DNA of 64,000 nucleotides from Phlebiopsis flavidoalba (Eukaryota; Basidiomycota; Agaricomycetes; Polyporales; Phanerochaetaceae), in NCBI GenBank assembly GCA_035772785.1, contig JAOCPU010000073.1, forward strand, positions 1 to 64,000, given 5' to 3'. Both the position numbers and the translations under genes were made by a program. The notes beneath the pieces are model-generated. The model searched no databases. It was not told where the DNA came from and was given only the letters and a program-made list of their open reading frames with translations. Of this stretch, positions 47,313-59,021 are shown piece by piece; position 1 is the first letter of the stretch, and every line of letters starts with the position of its first letter.

Positions 47313-48995
47313 ATGTCGCTGAAACTCAACCCGCCTCACCCGCGCCGAACACCTCGAAGGGTCTCTCAAGCGCTCCCCAATATCTCTTGACGAAGCGCGA
47401 CGAGTTCGACGAGCAGAAGTGTGCGGAGGAGGAGCTCAAGGCTGCCGAGGATAAGGCAAATCACAGCAGTGCTACAGCTGCAGCGCGATGCGGGGATGAA
47501 GACTCTGACGGATGGCGAATTCCGTAGGTAGGTGCAGGGCCGGCGGATGTGACATCATACTCTGTCATACTGAAGGGTGCGCGCAGGCACATGTTCTTCG
47601 AAGGCGTTTTTGACCCAGATGGAGGGGATGAGCTTTATCCCTGAAGGTACGTGGTCGGCCCGCACGGTGGTCACCCTACGCCTGCTGACATTGCATCCAC
47701 CAGTTCCGATGCCACATGTTCAAGGTTTGCGACATGTCAACACCAATAATGAGTTCAACCTCATCCTGCTCTCTAGGACTACGTTCCGATGTCCACGGCT
47801 TCAAGAAGCGGACTTTTAAAAACGCTCCGTCCTACATATGCGTGGTATGTCTCTCAGTCAATCAATTGCAGCGAGAAACTCAATGTCTTACAGGGGAAGC
47901 TCAAGCGAACGAAGCCCTTCTATATGTCGCAGTTCAAGCCTTGAAAGCGTTGGTACGACCAGAGGTGTGTCTGGAACTGCTTCTCACGGGCCAACCCTGA
48001 CAACCCCTACTACACAGGAACAAAAGCAAATCAAGCTCACAATGTGCGCACCTGAGTGGTACCATCTCCGCCACGGCGAATTCGCCTACAGCCGCGAAAT
48101 CTACCAGAACGACGGTCAGCCACTCTCCTCTGCGAGGGTCATATCAGCTGACGTCATCAACTCTAGACGAGTACTTTGCCGACATCGCTGTGGCCTACCG
48201 CGCGGAGATACAGGAGCTGTACGACGCCGGGCTGCGCAACATTCAGATCGACGACCCGCTCCTTGCGTACTTCTGCGCCGAGTCGATGATCAAGGGTATG
48301 GAGGAGCAGGGTGTAGACCATGAGGCGCTGCTGGACACGTACATCCGCGCGTACAACGAGTGTTTGCGGGACCCGCCCGGCTGATATGACGGTTGGGCTT
48401 CATTTGTGCCGCGGCAACTTCAAGGTAGGGCCCCACCGATGCGACCCGGTACCAGCAACGCTGAGAATTGGGCTATAGGATGGGATGCATTTCAGCGAGG
48501 GTGGCTATGACCGCATCGCGATCAAGTTGTTCCAGCAGATTAATGTAGACGTGTACTATCTTGAGTACGACACACCGCGCGCCGGCACCTTTGAACCCCT
48601 CAAGTTCCTTCCCAAGCACAAGGCCGTCGTGCTGGGGCTCGTATCGTCCAAGCTTCCGCAGGTACATCATGTCGACCACCTCTACCTCCCTCATTGACTA
48701 ATTGCCCTCTACAGCTCGAAGACAAGGAGCTTTTGAAGCACAAAATTCGCGACGCCGCCCGAGTCATCGCCAACGGCGACGAACCACGAACATTCGAGGA
48801 GGCGCTGAACCAGTATGTATCCTAATACTGGTGCAGATGAGATACCCACTCACGCATGGGTCACGTAGGATCTGTATCAGCCCGCAATGCGGCTTTGCTT
48901 CGCACTCGGAAGGCAATAGAGTCACCGAGGATGATATGCGCCAGAAGCTCGCGCTTGTGGCGGAGACCGCCAAAGGGCTGTGGTCGGACTCCTAG
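47313..48995 (+). CDS. MetE C-terminal-like (UROD/MetE fold) protein, copy 1
   Basis: The start MSLKLNPPH is followed by RAEHL, KRDEFDEQKCAEEELKAAED and DAGMKTLTDGEFR, with a phase-consistent intron next, then FFEGVFDQMEGMSFIPE. The core exons read IKLTMCAPEWYHLRHGEFAY, AEIQELYDAGLRNIQIDDPL, LAYFCAESMIKGMEEQGVDH and MTVGLHLCRGNF. A further exon reads MHFSEGGYDRIAIKLFQQIN, YYLEYDTPRAGTFEPLKF and AVVLGLVSSKLPQ. The C-terminus CISPQCGFASHSEGN carries the metal-binding Cys region typical of cobalamin-independent methionine synthase C-domains, ending GLWSDS. IQIDDP and the HLCRGN His-Cys pair also fit the zinc/substrate site. Such stand-alone fungal proteins of about 370 residues are usually annotated as MetE-like; the methyl donor and acceptor are unproven. 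One base appears missing near 47784. It is tail to tail with a paralogue. Confidence 0.88.
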
Positions 48996-49289
48996 TACCG
49001 AGCTTTTCATCTTTACTGCCATCGCGGCTGGCGTGTAGACGTCGCCATTTGACACAATATAACTGTACTAGTATCTCAATCTCATGTTATCCAAGACGAA
49101 AAGTGGAACCAAACAACCATTTCCATTGCTACTGATACACCGAAGAAAATACAGGAATAAGTTACGGATATCCTTTGCTGCGTTGAGCAGCCCTGCTAAG
49201 CTACACGAGTAGTCATATGCGAAATCAGAACCATGCTGAGGGTGGTTTGAACAATCCTCTGCTCGAAGAGCGTGCAAGAGAGAGCGATA

Positions 49290-50794
49290 TTAGGCGTCGG
49301 CCCAGAGCTCCTTGGCGGTCTCGACGACGAGCGTGAGCTTGCGGAGCACGTCGTCTTCGCCGACTTGGTTGCCGTCCGAGTGGGGAGGCGAAGCCGCACT
49401 GCGGGCTGATGCAGATTCTGGCCAGCTTGTGAGTACGGAATGAATAGGTGAGAATGGTGAGAACGTACTGGTTGAGGGCCTCCTCGACCGTGCGCGGTTC
49501 GGTGCCGTTGGCGATAACCTTGGCAGCGTCCTGGACCTTGTGCTTCAGGACCTCCTTGTCCTCGAGCTGAGATAATTATGCTCAACACTAGGATGTGAGA
49601 GAAGACGGGTAAAAGCTCACCTGTGCGAGCTTGGAGGAGATGAGGCCGAGGACAACGGTCTTGTTCTTGGGCAGGAACTTGAGAGGCTCGAACGTGCCTG
49701 CACGGGGTGTGTCGTACTCGAGGAAGTACGCGTCGACGTTGATCTGCTGGAAGAGCTTGATCGCGATGCGGTCGTAGCCGCCTTCACTGAAGTGCCTGCC
49801 ATCCTATGGGTATAGGTTAGTACGATGACCGAAGCCTGCTGAAGAGAGTGCGTACCCTGAAGTTTCCACGGCACAGATGCAGACCGACGGTCATGTCCGC
49901 GGGGCGACCCTTCAAGCACTCGTTGTACGCCCAGATATACGTGTCCAAAACAGCGCATCGTGGTCAATGTTGCGTTCCTCCATGCTACCTTGATCATCGA
50001 CTCCGCGCAGAAGTACGCGCGAGCAACGGGTCGTCAATCTGGACGTGGCGGCAGCCAGCCTCGTAGAGCTCCTTGATCTCCTGCTGGTACGCGACAGCGA
50101 TGTCGGCAAAGTACTCGCGGTCGTTCGCGTAGACGTCCTTGTGGGGGGTACGCATACTCGCCGTGGCGGAGGTGGTACCACTCGGGCGCGCAACATCGTG
50201 ATCTTGAGGCGCGCGTGCTCGGACGGCTCGGTCAGGGCCTTGAGCGCGGTTTGTACTGGGGAACATAGAAAGGGCGCGCGCGAGAGATCTTGCCCGTGCA
50301 GAGGTAGGGCAGCGGGCGTTCTTGAAGGACAGCTTCTTGAAGGCCGACACGTCGGGCACGTAGTCCATGAGCTGGTGTAGAGGGACTGAGATGAATTATG
50401 TCTTCAGTTCGAATCGCGCATAGGGATTGAGAGCAAGAGGCGTACCATCGGGAATAAAGGTCATGCCATGCGTTCAATGCTTATGTCAAAAACTCCGTCA
50501 AAGAACCATGTGCCTGCAAGATGATGTTCGGTGGTTCGCCCTCAAATTGGGTCGCAGAGTGAGCTCACCTGCGGAACTCTCCATCCGTGATAGTCTTTAA
50601 TCCCAGCCTGTCTCTGATCTGCACACAATCTCCGAAATCGGCCTTGTTCTCAATCCGCGGTAAGCTCTTCTTGTGTGCATTTCTTTTCATCGAGCTCCAC
50701 GCGTTTCTCAAGGAGATATTTGTGGGCTGAGCGAGTTGTGTGAGCGATCCAAGGTTGCTCAGCGCGGGAAAGGTGGATTGACTTTCGAAGACAT
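49290..50794 (-). CDS. MetE C-terminal-like protein, copy 2, inverted
   Basis: On the minus strand ATG 50794 gives MSSKVNPPFPR, then across slips LLEKRVELDEKKCTQEELTA, IENKADFGDCVQI and LGLKTITDGEFRR. MDYVPDVSAFKKLSFKNARC and AQGPDRAVRA follow. The core exon reads REYFADIAVAYQQEIKELYE, AGCRHVQIDDPLLA and, across a slip, AESMIKG. Later parts in the 49.3-49.9 kb interval match the GLHLCRGNF, HFSEGGYDRIAIKLFQQINV and ISPQCGFAS segments of copy 1, ending LWADA before the stop at 49290. Length and exon order match copy 1, so the two are diverged inverted duplicates separated by under 300 bp. Frame slips are frequent. A run of 22 T on the plus strand places poly(A) directly before the start codon. 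Confidence 0.8.
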
Positions 50795-50815
50795 TTTTTT
50801 TTTTTTTTTTTTTTT
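50794..50815. repeat. T22 homopolymer at the start of MetE copy 2
   Basis: Twenty-two T on the plus strand, i.e. A22 on the coding strand, with the last A serving as the first base of the ATG. It is a likely 5' UTR feature and a likely site of length error. Confidence 0.85.
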
Positions 50816-50959
50816 GCAGAGACCTGACGACAAAGTACACTTGTTCGGCGGAGGGAATGAACGAGGGAACAAGGTAGGGGGGGGAAACGAGTGAGGAGCA
50901 GAGACCGCCATCGGACGAAAAAGGATTTATGTAGGTCGCCCACGGGAAAAACATATCTT

Positions 50960-52140
50960 CCCTAGTCTACATCTGATTAGGCACCTGGGAGGCTGGAAGA
51001 GAACTTCCGTTGGTGATTACACTCCAGTCACATGCATCCGCGCGTCGGGGGTTTGAGATTGTAATCCAGAAAGTCCGCTCAGCTTCGCCAAATGCCAGAA
51101 AGAGAGGTGATCTGCAGTAGACGAGCCAGTCTGCGCACGGTTTGTCCGGGTGTGTGGAACGCCGAGTAACAGAGTCCCAGCGATACCTTCAGAGTGACAG
51201 GCTACTTGTGGTAAAGGTCTCTGTGTTCAAATTCAAGGGGCGAACAGCGTGGGTGAAGGGAGGTCCGCATCCTGGCGGATGAGGCTTAAAGAAAAGAGAA
51301 CCTCGTCCACGATCAGAGCTGTTTTCTCACGACTGCTTTCGCCCATCAAGCGACCGAAGCTGTGGTACTTGGACAGAAACTTTACAAAAGAACTTCATAG
51401 GTGGGTAAATCATGATTGGAAGACGCGTCGAGGGACCAAAAAGTAAGAATACAGCTGTATATGAGACCGCCAACATTGATAACACGGTAACTCGTAGGCT
51501 CGTAGACCAGGCCGTCACGGTAAGTGTCGTTTCTCCTCTCGCTGCGCGCCGCGCGGGACTTCGAGAGAGGGATGAGAAGTACCTTCTGTATATGGAAGCT
51601 TATGTGAGATTTGATCTTGACAGCGGAGTTTGGGGCGCTCGTCGAAAACGGAGCACACTTACCGTGACGGCTGGGGTGGACTGGGACACATTCTTGTCGA
51701 CCCCCGAGGTTTCTGAAAAAAAAGTCGTTCGTCAGACCATTCGCTATTAATAAGAAAGTTGCTCAAAGTGATGTCTAAATATATGCTATCACAAAATTCT
51801 GGGACTCTAGGTCTCTCATTGCGCTGCATTACAACAGCATAGAGTAACAGCTGTCAGGCAGCTTTTCAGACGGCCAAAACAACCAAAGTTAATCACATTC
51901 ACGCGCTCTAGAACCTGAGACCAACCACACAAAAGACTGAAATAATATATTTGAAGTACAAACAATGAGAAAACCGTATGCTTTAGCGAGTGCTCTTGCG
52001 ACCCATGGCACGGCTCTCTCATGGTGAAAAAACAAGCGCTTACGAGGAGTCGTCGACAAGAACCTGTCCAGCCCGCCCAGCCGCTCCTACGGAGCCAGCC
52101 TCGGCACAGCGGAGTTTGAAAGCGGCTGGGGAATTCCGAG
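50960..52140 (+). other. Spacer with one protein-like frame
   Basis: The plus-strand frame 51412-51750 ends ARRAGLRERDEKYLLYMEAY, VRFDLDSGVWGARRKR and VTAGVDWDTFLSTPEVSE before TAA. Composition is protein-like, but I recognise no family, and no start or upstream exon is evident apart from a possible intron donor near 51519. The rest of the interval is empty. Confidence 0.3.
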
Positions 52141-52148
52141 CCTAGGTA

Positions 52149-52481
52149 AGATAGGCCCAGTTCATTTTCGGGTCCATGTGACATTGTGTGACACTCAGGC
52201 GCTAAGCGCAACCTCCTGCCAAAATATTGCTCTAGCGCGCAAATCTGAGGCATTTTTGATGGTTATATCGCAAACTACTCTTTCACACGCCAGTCTCTGC
52301 AAAATCGAAGCCCGCAGAAACTGTAGTAATACATGTAACTTACAATTCTGCGGGCTCAGAATCTGCTCAAAGCTGTGCACTACAGAGTAGTTTGCTCATT
52401 CGAATAAAAACGTATTTTCTCTCTGCCAAGCGTGATGTCACGCGATCATGTGATGGACCCGGAAATGAACTGGGCCTATCT
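52149..52481. mobile_element. MITE-like foldback element flanked by TA
   Basis: The left end AGATAGGCCCAGTTCATTTT continues CGGGTCCAT (52149-52177). Its reverse complement is at 52453-52481 with one mismatch in 29 bases. Both ends are bordered by TA (52147-52148 and 52482-52483), the target duplication expected of Tc1/mariner-type insertion. Inside, further arms pair: GCAAACTACTCT with AGAGTAGTTTGC, and CCCGCAGAA with TTCTGCGGG. Most of the 333 bp can therefore fold into a hairpin. It contains no transposase and no convincing gene. Confidence 0.85.
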
Positions 52482-52499
52482 TAACTCGGGCTGCTCGAA

Positions 52500-53230
52500 T
52501 CTCTGTGATTACGTAATAACCAATATGGCTACGGATATCACCATTATTAGCTTATCGTCTTAATTAATAGTCAAACTAGCACTTGCTAGTGCACACCGCG
52601 TGCAAAATTTACTACCGAATCTTGCAGAACCAGGTTCTCGTAAGGAACAAGCGATAAGTACATAATGACTTCCAAACTGAATTCTCACTCATCAAACCGG
52701 GCGTGTACTTATCCAGAGTCTGCGATGACATTCAACATGCCCCGCATGAAGCCCGGGTACCTTCAAAAACTAACGCTAGCTAGTTTTCTTCTCGGTGTAA
52801 TATTAGGTCTCAGCGGCTTGATAATGCGTACAATTGCTAAAGACGAGTTGTGTCGCGAGGGATAGAGAAATACGCGCAACTGCAAAGAAATCATTTGTGG
52901 CGAAAGCCATCAACAATCCACGTGGAATGAGCGAATTGCCTTTTTGTGCGCTTAACGACCACTGCTACGGCCAGGGTCAGACCGGTTAGACCAGTAGTAT
53001 CGGTCCAGTCTCTTCTACCCTCACGCTGTTGAGCCCAAAAATTGCTGATAAGCTATACTCATGGTACTTCTTATCACAGTATATTTCTTACTTCAGCCGC
53101 TCATTGGTGTTGTGTATGCAGAATTATTGTATCTCGGATCGTCGCTCGTAAATCGGGCCCCTGATTCGCGAAGCTGCGCCCCTGCGCTTCTCTCACGAGA
53201 CCTACTACATGCCGTCCCTGTGCCGGTCTC
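52500..53230 (+). other. Upstream region of P450-1; small membrane-like ORF
   Basis: The frame 53061-53318 (+) begins MVLLITVYFLLQPLIGVVYA, a plausible signal anchor, but is only 85 codons and ends inside the P450 start region. The frame 52665-52865 holds LTLASFLLGVILGLSGLIM. Either could be a leader exon or chance. No domain was recognised. Confidence 0.25.
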
Positions 53231-53231
53231 T

Positions 53232-53238
53232 TATATAC
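53232..53238 (+). promoter_or_regulatory. TATA box of P450-1
   Basis: TATATAC 74-80 bp upstream of ATG 53312. Confidence 0.5.
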
Positions 53239-53311
53239 GGGGAGAGATGGCCATAGTCCAGCCGTTACTACTTACCAGTCACCAGCACGCTACCCCTAAG
53301 AATCAAAGGGA

Positions 53312-55709
53312 ATGCTAGCGGAACCATTGTACCCTGGGCCATCGCGGCCTTGGTCATCCTCTCGCTATGGTTTGTTGATCAAACAGTACCTCCTGAGGTC
53401 CCCCTTGGATACTATTCCGGGGCCACAGTCGGACTCTGTGACAAAAGGTGCGTCGCCACTGCCGTCGTTTGAGGACCCCGCAGACCGATGAATAGTTAGG
53501 CAATATGGTTCGGCTTTTCAGCAACGACGCATGGCCATTCTTGGATCATCTCACCGACGACACGACAACCAAGTAGTGGGTGAAGGTACACGGACTATTC
53601 GGCGGTGAGTCTGTACTCCATCGTGATACATAAACCCGTGCCTAACCTTTAACGCATCGCAGAGGCCGTTCGCTGTGGATTTTTGATCCACAGGCTCTAC
53701 ACCATGTTGTGGTAAAGGATCAAGAATTTTATGAGAAACCTTCTCTGGCCATGATGTGAGTACTCTTCCCGTACACACTGCAGGTGAGCTTAAGCCCCGT
53801 TCAGCGTTCGCCGACGCGTGCTTGGTGTCGGGATCTTCGGAACGTCCGGAGAGCACCATCGCCGTCAACGAAAGCTGCTCAATCCCGTATTTTCGATTGC
53901 GCATATGCGGAACCTAGCACCGATTTTCTATGAAACAGCTCATCGCGTATGCATCTTGAATCCCACGCGAGCAGTCTATTAATGACAACTTCTACAGCTC
54001 TGCGAGGGGAGTCAAACTCGAGCTCAAATCCTCGGAGACGAGCGATATCGACATCCTCGCCTGGATGGGTCGTACCGCACTCGAGCTGATTGGTAAAAGG
54101 AGGATTTGGACATTCCTTTGACCCACTCGTGGAAAGCTCATCGGACCCATATGTGGAAGCGGTTCAAACAAATTGTGTGAGCTTCTCTCTGGACTTGACA
54201 CAAACATTTTTCGCTGAGTGATCCCATAGCCCCGTCAGCACGCGCTTGTTTGCCGTGAAGATACTTCATCCCTTTCTATGTGCCAACTACTCAAGCTAGG
54301 TAGAGACCGATTCCCGCTATCAGTTGAGAATATACACCCGCCTCATTCCTTGCGTGCCTCATCCCGCATTGCACGAGATGAAAGCGCTCGTTGAACATTC
54401 ATGGACAAAACGTCGCGGGAAATTTACAAGAAGAAATCAAAAGCTTGCTCTTATTGGAGGCGATGATGAGGTCAAGAATTGGGATCGAGGAGGGGCGAGA
54501 CCTCATGAGTGTGCTTCGTAAGTTGTCGTGCATGTTGAGGTCCCAATATTACGCTAAATATACGATTGGCAGTACGATCTAATATGGAGGCTTCAGAAGA
54601 GGACCGGCTTCCCGAAGTTGAGATCATAGATCAGATTGTCGTATGTGTCTTCTGCGCTCGCCGGTGCTACTTTGAATACACATTTGAATGCTCTAGGTCG
54701 CTCACATTTGCTGGCAACCGACACTACTTCGAATGCGCTCGCGCGAATCCTACATCTTCTCAGCATGCACCCGGACGTACAAAGAACGATTACGCCAGGA
54801 GATCACGGACGCTCGTAGTGCCAATAATAACCAGGACCTCTCATACGACGAGCTAATAGAGCCTCCCGTACCTGACGCCGTCTGTCGAGAGACTATGCGT
54901 CTGTGTGTGCCCTCTCACCTTTAATAATCCATGCCTTTCTACTCACATCACCTGCTGCAGTGGTACCCACCTGTTCCCTTCATGGACCGAGAGTACGCCA
55001 CGATTGGCCTATTTACCCTTCTTCTTTATACTCATTCGTCTTCCAGGACAACAAAAGGACATGGTCCTCCCTCTTTCGAAACCCATCACAAGCACCGCTG
55101 CGGGACGGCTCAGTAATCACGTCCATACCCGTTCCTCGAGGCACGGCCGTTTACATCGGCATTTACTCATGCAAATCGCAACAATGGGCCATCTGGGATG
55201 AGGACGCTACAGAGTGGAAGCCCGAACGGTGGCTTGGGTAATGGTGTGCCCGATACTGTGACGGAGGCCAAGATACCTGGAGTCTACTCGAACCTGTAAG
55301 TGCGACCTCAGGTTCTTTGTGCGGTAGAGCTGACAAGCCGCTGGACACCTTGTGGTAGAATGACGTTCCTTGGCGGAGGGCGAGCGTGCATGTGAGGACC
55401 CACTGTTAGTCATGGATTATATGGGAGGAGCTGACTAAATTATTTCCAGCGGCTTCAAGTTCTCTCAGCTCGAGATGAGTACGTCTCTTGCACGTTCAGA
55501 CAAGGAACCTTTGCTTACCGCCGCGCCATTTTGCCAGAGGTTGTTCTCTCTAGCCTCTTGTATACCTTCAGGTTCAGCCCCGCCAATGACGAGCACGGCG
55601 ACGATAATCTGGAATCGAGCCGGAGTGTGTCGTACCCATCTACAGAGAAGAGCGGTGGGAAGCCCACCATGCCAATGAAAATGACCATGGTCTGATAATA
55701 GGTGAATAA
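53312..55709 (+). CDS. Cytochrome P450, tandem copy 1
   Basis: Predicted ER-anchored haem monooxygenase; the substrate is unknown. A hydrophobic anchor (IVPWAIAALVILSLWFV) lies one frame away from ATG 53312. The Pro-rich hinge LRSPLDTIPGPQSDSVTK follows. Later exons give KVHGLFGG, LWIFDPQALHHVVVKDQEF, YEKPSLAMM and WMGRTALELIG. The helix I equivalent reads TDTTSNALARILHLLSMHPD. LSYDELIE and ETMRL supply the ExxR motif. IPVPRGTAVYIGIYSC and WDEDATEWKPERWLG (PERF-like) follow. The haem loop MTFLGGGRACI is split by an intron before GFKFSQLEM and retains the Cys. The C-terminus runs to about 55709. More than ten introns and several single-base slips are present. It resembles the downstream copy throughout, so both come from a local duplication. 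Confidence 0.85.
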
Positions 55710-55719
55710 CGCCATGTGC

Positions 55720-56410
55720 CGGATAAGTTACACGATCTCACGCGCGCCAATGCAGATGATAATGCGAACGCCTCGTGCTGTATTTTTAAGTCATTTGCAT
55801 GTTCACTTGACTTTCATAATGGAATATCGAAAAACTTTGAATTGAAACGTTCATCCGACGATACCGCGTGAGCGACGACTTGAACAGCCGCCGTCACAGA
55901 TAACTGCGTTCTTCTGGCTGACGTGACCAAACTTCGCGAGGTAAGTGCAAAGACCCTATCGAACGTCTTAGTTCGAAAGAAATGGTTTCGTCGTCGCAGC
56001 GATTACCATGTCGTCAATCGTGGTCCACGTGGCAAATTGATCGCTTCCCATCCGATTTAATTTGCAATTGGCGCTGTAACGGTTTTCAAGAAGACAGTGA
56101 TGACTGTCGCTAGCGGTCGCGTGGCCGATATCAGGCCCCATAGCCTGAAGTTCAGCACGCTCGTGGCGAGCCTGGCCAGCAGGTAATGGTAATCGATGAT
56201 CTGTTTGAAAGCTGAACGGATCATTGAACAATGAGGATTTACGTCAGCGTTTTGGCAGATGCTGCGTCTCGCATTGGTCTGAGCCGTCGATGTCAGCAGT
56301 CGATGTGTGGCAAAAATCGCTAGGGCGACATGCGGTGCTACACTCGCTCTCTGCTTCGCGTGGCTGCGGCATTCCGGCAAAACAAGATTCCTCTCACGCA
56401 GCCAAAAATG
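55720..56410. other. Spacer between the two P450 genes
   Basis: A 135-codon minus-strand frame (56057-56464) has no recognisable domain and overlaps the promoter of P450-2, so I do not call it. Confidence 0.4.
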
Positions 56411-56417
56411 CTTGTGG

Positions 56418-56425
56418 TATAAATA
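56418..56425 (+). promoter_or_regulatory. TATA box of P450-2
   Basis: TATAAATA 74-81 bp upstream of ATG 56499, the same spacing as in P450-1. Confidence 0.6.
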
Positions 56426-56498
56426 TGCAAGTGACGGGCTTAATGCAACGTTACTCTTTGCCACCTCATCTCACGCTTTCGAGGGATACTCATGCTGG

Positions 56499-59021
56499 AT
56501 GGAAATACTGCCATTTGGGGCGTTTTTTTGCCGTCTTCATATTGCTGGCGTGGAAGCTACTCAAACATTACCTTCTCAATTCGCCTCTTGATATCGTTCC
56601 GGGCCCACAAAGGGCCTCTCTGACGAAAGGTACGTACTAAGTGATCCTCATCCTGAGGGTCGGGCTAATAGGTTGGTAAGGTAACATTGGACAAAAATTT
56701 TCAACCGAAACTCGTGGCCGGTACTAGATTCCCTGACCAACGACTACAACCAAGTGGTGAAGCTGCATGGCGTATTCGGTGTAAGACTATCGTTCCGTAC
56801 ACCTTGACTCGTGCTGACGCCGGGAACGCAACCAGAAACGATCTCTATGGGTCTTTGACCCCAAAGCGTTGCATCATGTTGTTCTGAAGGATCAGGATGT
56901 ATACGACGAGCCTCCCTTGAACATGATGTACGCGTCAGCGATCTGTTCACGACTCTCGTGTGACTGACATCAAATCTACTCCAGGATTCGCCGACTCACG
57001 CTTGGTATCGGGCTTTTCGGGTAAATCCTGGGGACCATCATCCGTCGCCAAACGCAAAACTGCTCAAATCCTGTTTTCTCGATCGCGCAACATGACTGGC
57101 ACCTCACACAGCCCCATTTTCTACTTTCTTACTCGAAACGGCTCACCGTAGTGCGTATTCCAATACGTGCATAATCGTGCTCACGAGATCCTTTAACGTC
57201 AGTATCGCAGCTGTGCGAACAAGGTATCAAGATACAGCTCTCAAATCCTCAGACTCGGCACGAAGTTGACATTCTCACATGGATGGGTCGTACCGGCCCT
57301 GGAGGAGCCTTATTGGCAAAGGGTGGTTTTTGTGACACTCGTTCGACCCACATCGTGAGGAGCTAGCGAGCCCGACCCCTGACGCCGACGGCAGTGAAAG
57401 CATTCATGTCAGAACCTTCTCTCATACTTGGAAATATCTCGATTTAATGCTCCTCATAGACCCACTAGCTCCCGTCTGGTCGCCGTACGCATCAATGGTC
57501 CCTATGATCTCACCTCTGCTCAAAGCTGGGACGGACGTCTATCCCGCAGTTAGAAGGTTCTATACGCGTCTCATCCCTTGGATTCACACATCCCGCTATG
57601 CACGAAATGAAGGCTCTCGTTGAGTCACCATGGATAAGGACGTCCGGGGGAATCTACATGCAGAAAAAGCTCGCTTTGGTTGGTGGTGACGAGGAGGTCA
57701 AGATTGGCGTCCCACTCGGAAGGACGGGATCTGATGAGCCGTTCATGTTTAATTGTGAGCATAGCATTTAGATGGCTCACTTGATAGAGTACTGACGCTA
57801 CAACCACTCTGGGTCAGTACGCGCAAATATATAGGAGGCCGTCAGAAGAGGAACCGACTTTTCCGGAGGACGAAGAGATTATTGGTCAAATACAGTGCGT
57901 CCCTGCATCGGTCATTGCTATAAACCCCTCGTTTCATTATCTTCGTCTTCTTCTAGCTCGCTTACGTTTGCGGGGAACCGACACAACCTCCAACCGCTCT
58001 GGCGCGAATTCTTTTTTTTCTCCCATCTTCTGTGCCTGGATCCCAAAGCACAAGAGCGGCTGCGCTAAAGAGATTACTGAAGCTCCTCCTATCAAACGGG
58101 GGGCATGACTTGAGAATACGATGCACCTGGTAGGAGCTTCCTACACTTGAGCTGGACGACCGCTCGTTTGCAGAGAGACCATGCGTCTGCTGCGGGACTC
58201 CCTGTCATCACTCTGGACCCTTGTCTCATCACATGCCAGCTATCCCTCCAGTCCCTTACATGAATCGAGAGTTTTTGTATGCCTTATTTTACCGCTAAAA
58301 TATAAAAAAAAAATAATAACCCACACGCGCTGACATTCTACTCAGGACACTAAAGACATCATTCTTCCCACTGTCCAACGCTATATCACCTGCACTCGAC
58401 GCGCTCCGTCGTCACCGCCGCTCCCGGTACCAAAAGGTACACACGGTCATCATCGCATTACGTGTCGCCTCCTCAATCGCTCCACACGGCCATCTGCGGG
58501 CTGAGGATGCAACCGAGTGGACAAGCCAGAGCGCTCGGATGGACGGCGGAGTGCCGGAAGAGCGTGTGTTTTAGAAGCGAAGATTCCTGGAGGATAATAT
58601 TCGAATTTGTGAGTCACAGTAGCTAAGAAGAGGGTGGGTCGAGCTGATGGATGCGTAATAGGATGACATTCCTTGGTGGGGGGCTGGGGCGTGCATGTGT
58701 GAGGGCTTCTCAAGTTGTAGCTCTGAGTCTTTTTCATGACACTGATAGTTCAAAACCAGCGGTTTCAAGTTCTCGCAACTGGAAATGAAGATACGTCCGC
58801 CATTTTCTCATACTGACTGTGTACACCTAACTCACGTCTCATCAGAATGGTCCTCTCCGCCCTTTCTCGCCTCCTTCCGGCTTCACCTTGGCGGAGGGCG
58901 AGGCCAATACAATAGTATGGAACCGCGCGCCGGCGTGGCGTACCCCTCTTCAAGAGAAGCAATGGGAAACCAAGCATGCCGTGTGAACATGAGGTTGCGG
59001 TATATGAGGAGCGAATCATGA
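56499..59021 (+). CDS. Cytochrome P450, tandem copy 2
   Basis: Same architecture as copy 1. The start MEILPFGAFF is followed by AVFILLAWKLLKHYLL once one extra T in a T7 run is allowed for. NSPLDIVPGPQRASLTK follows before a GTACGT donor. Later blocks read VKLHGVFG, QDVYDEPPLNMM (partly in shifted frames), MDGSYRP, KKLALVGGDEEVKIGV, a helix I remnant around LTFAGNRHNL, and the haem loop TFLGGGLGRAC with GFKFSQLEM after an intron. The C-terminal end lies near 59021. Frame slips are denser than in copy 1. The haem loop has extra residues (GGGLGRAC instead of GGGRAC), which would be unusual in a working enzyme unless due to consensus error. It may be a pseudogene; evidence is balanced. Confidence 0.78.

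Noticed and set aside
56057..56464. 135-codon minus-strand frame between the P450 genes
   Set aside because: No domain, and it lies over the promoter and start region of P450-2.
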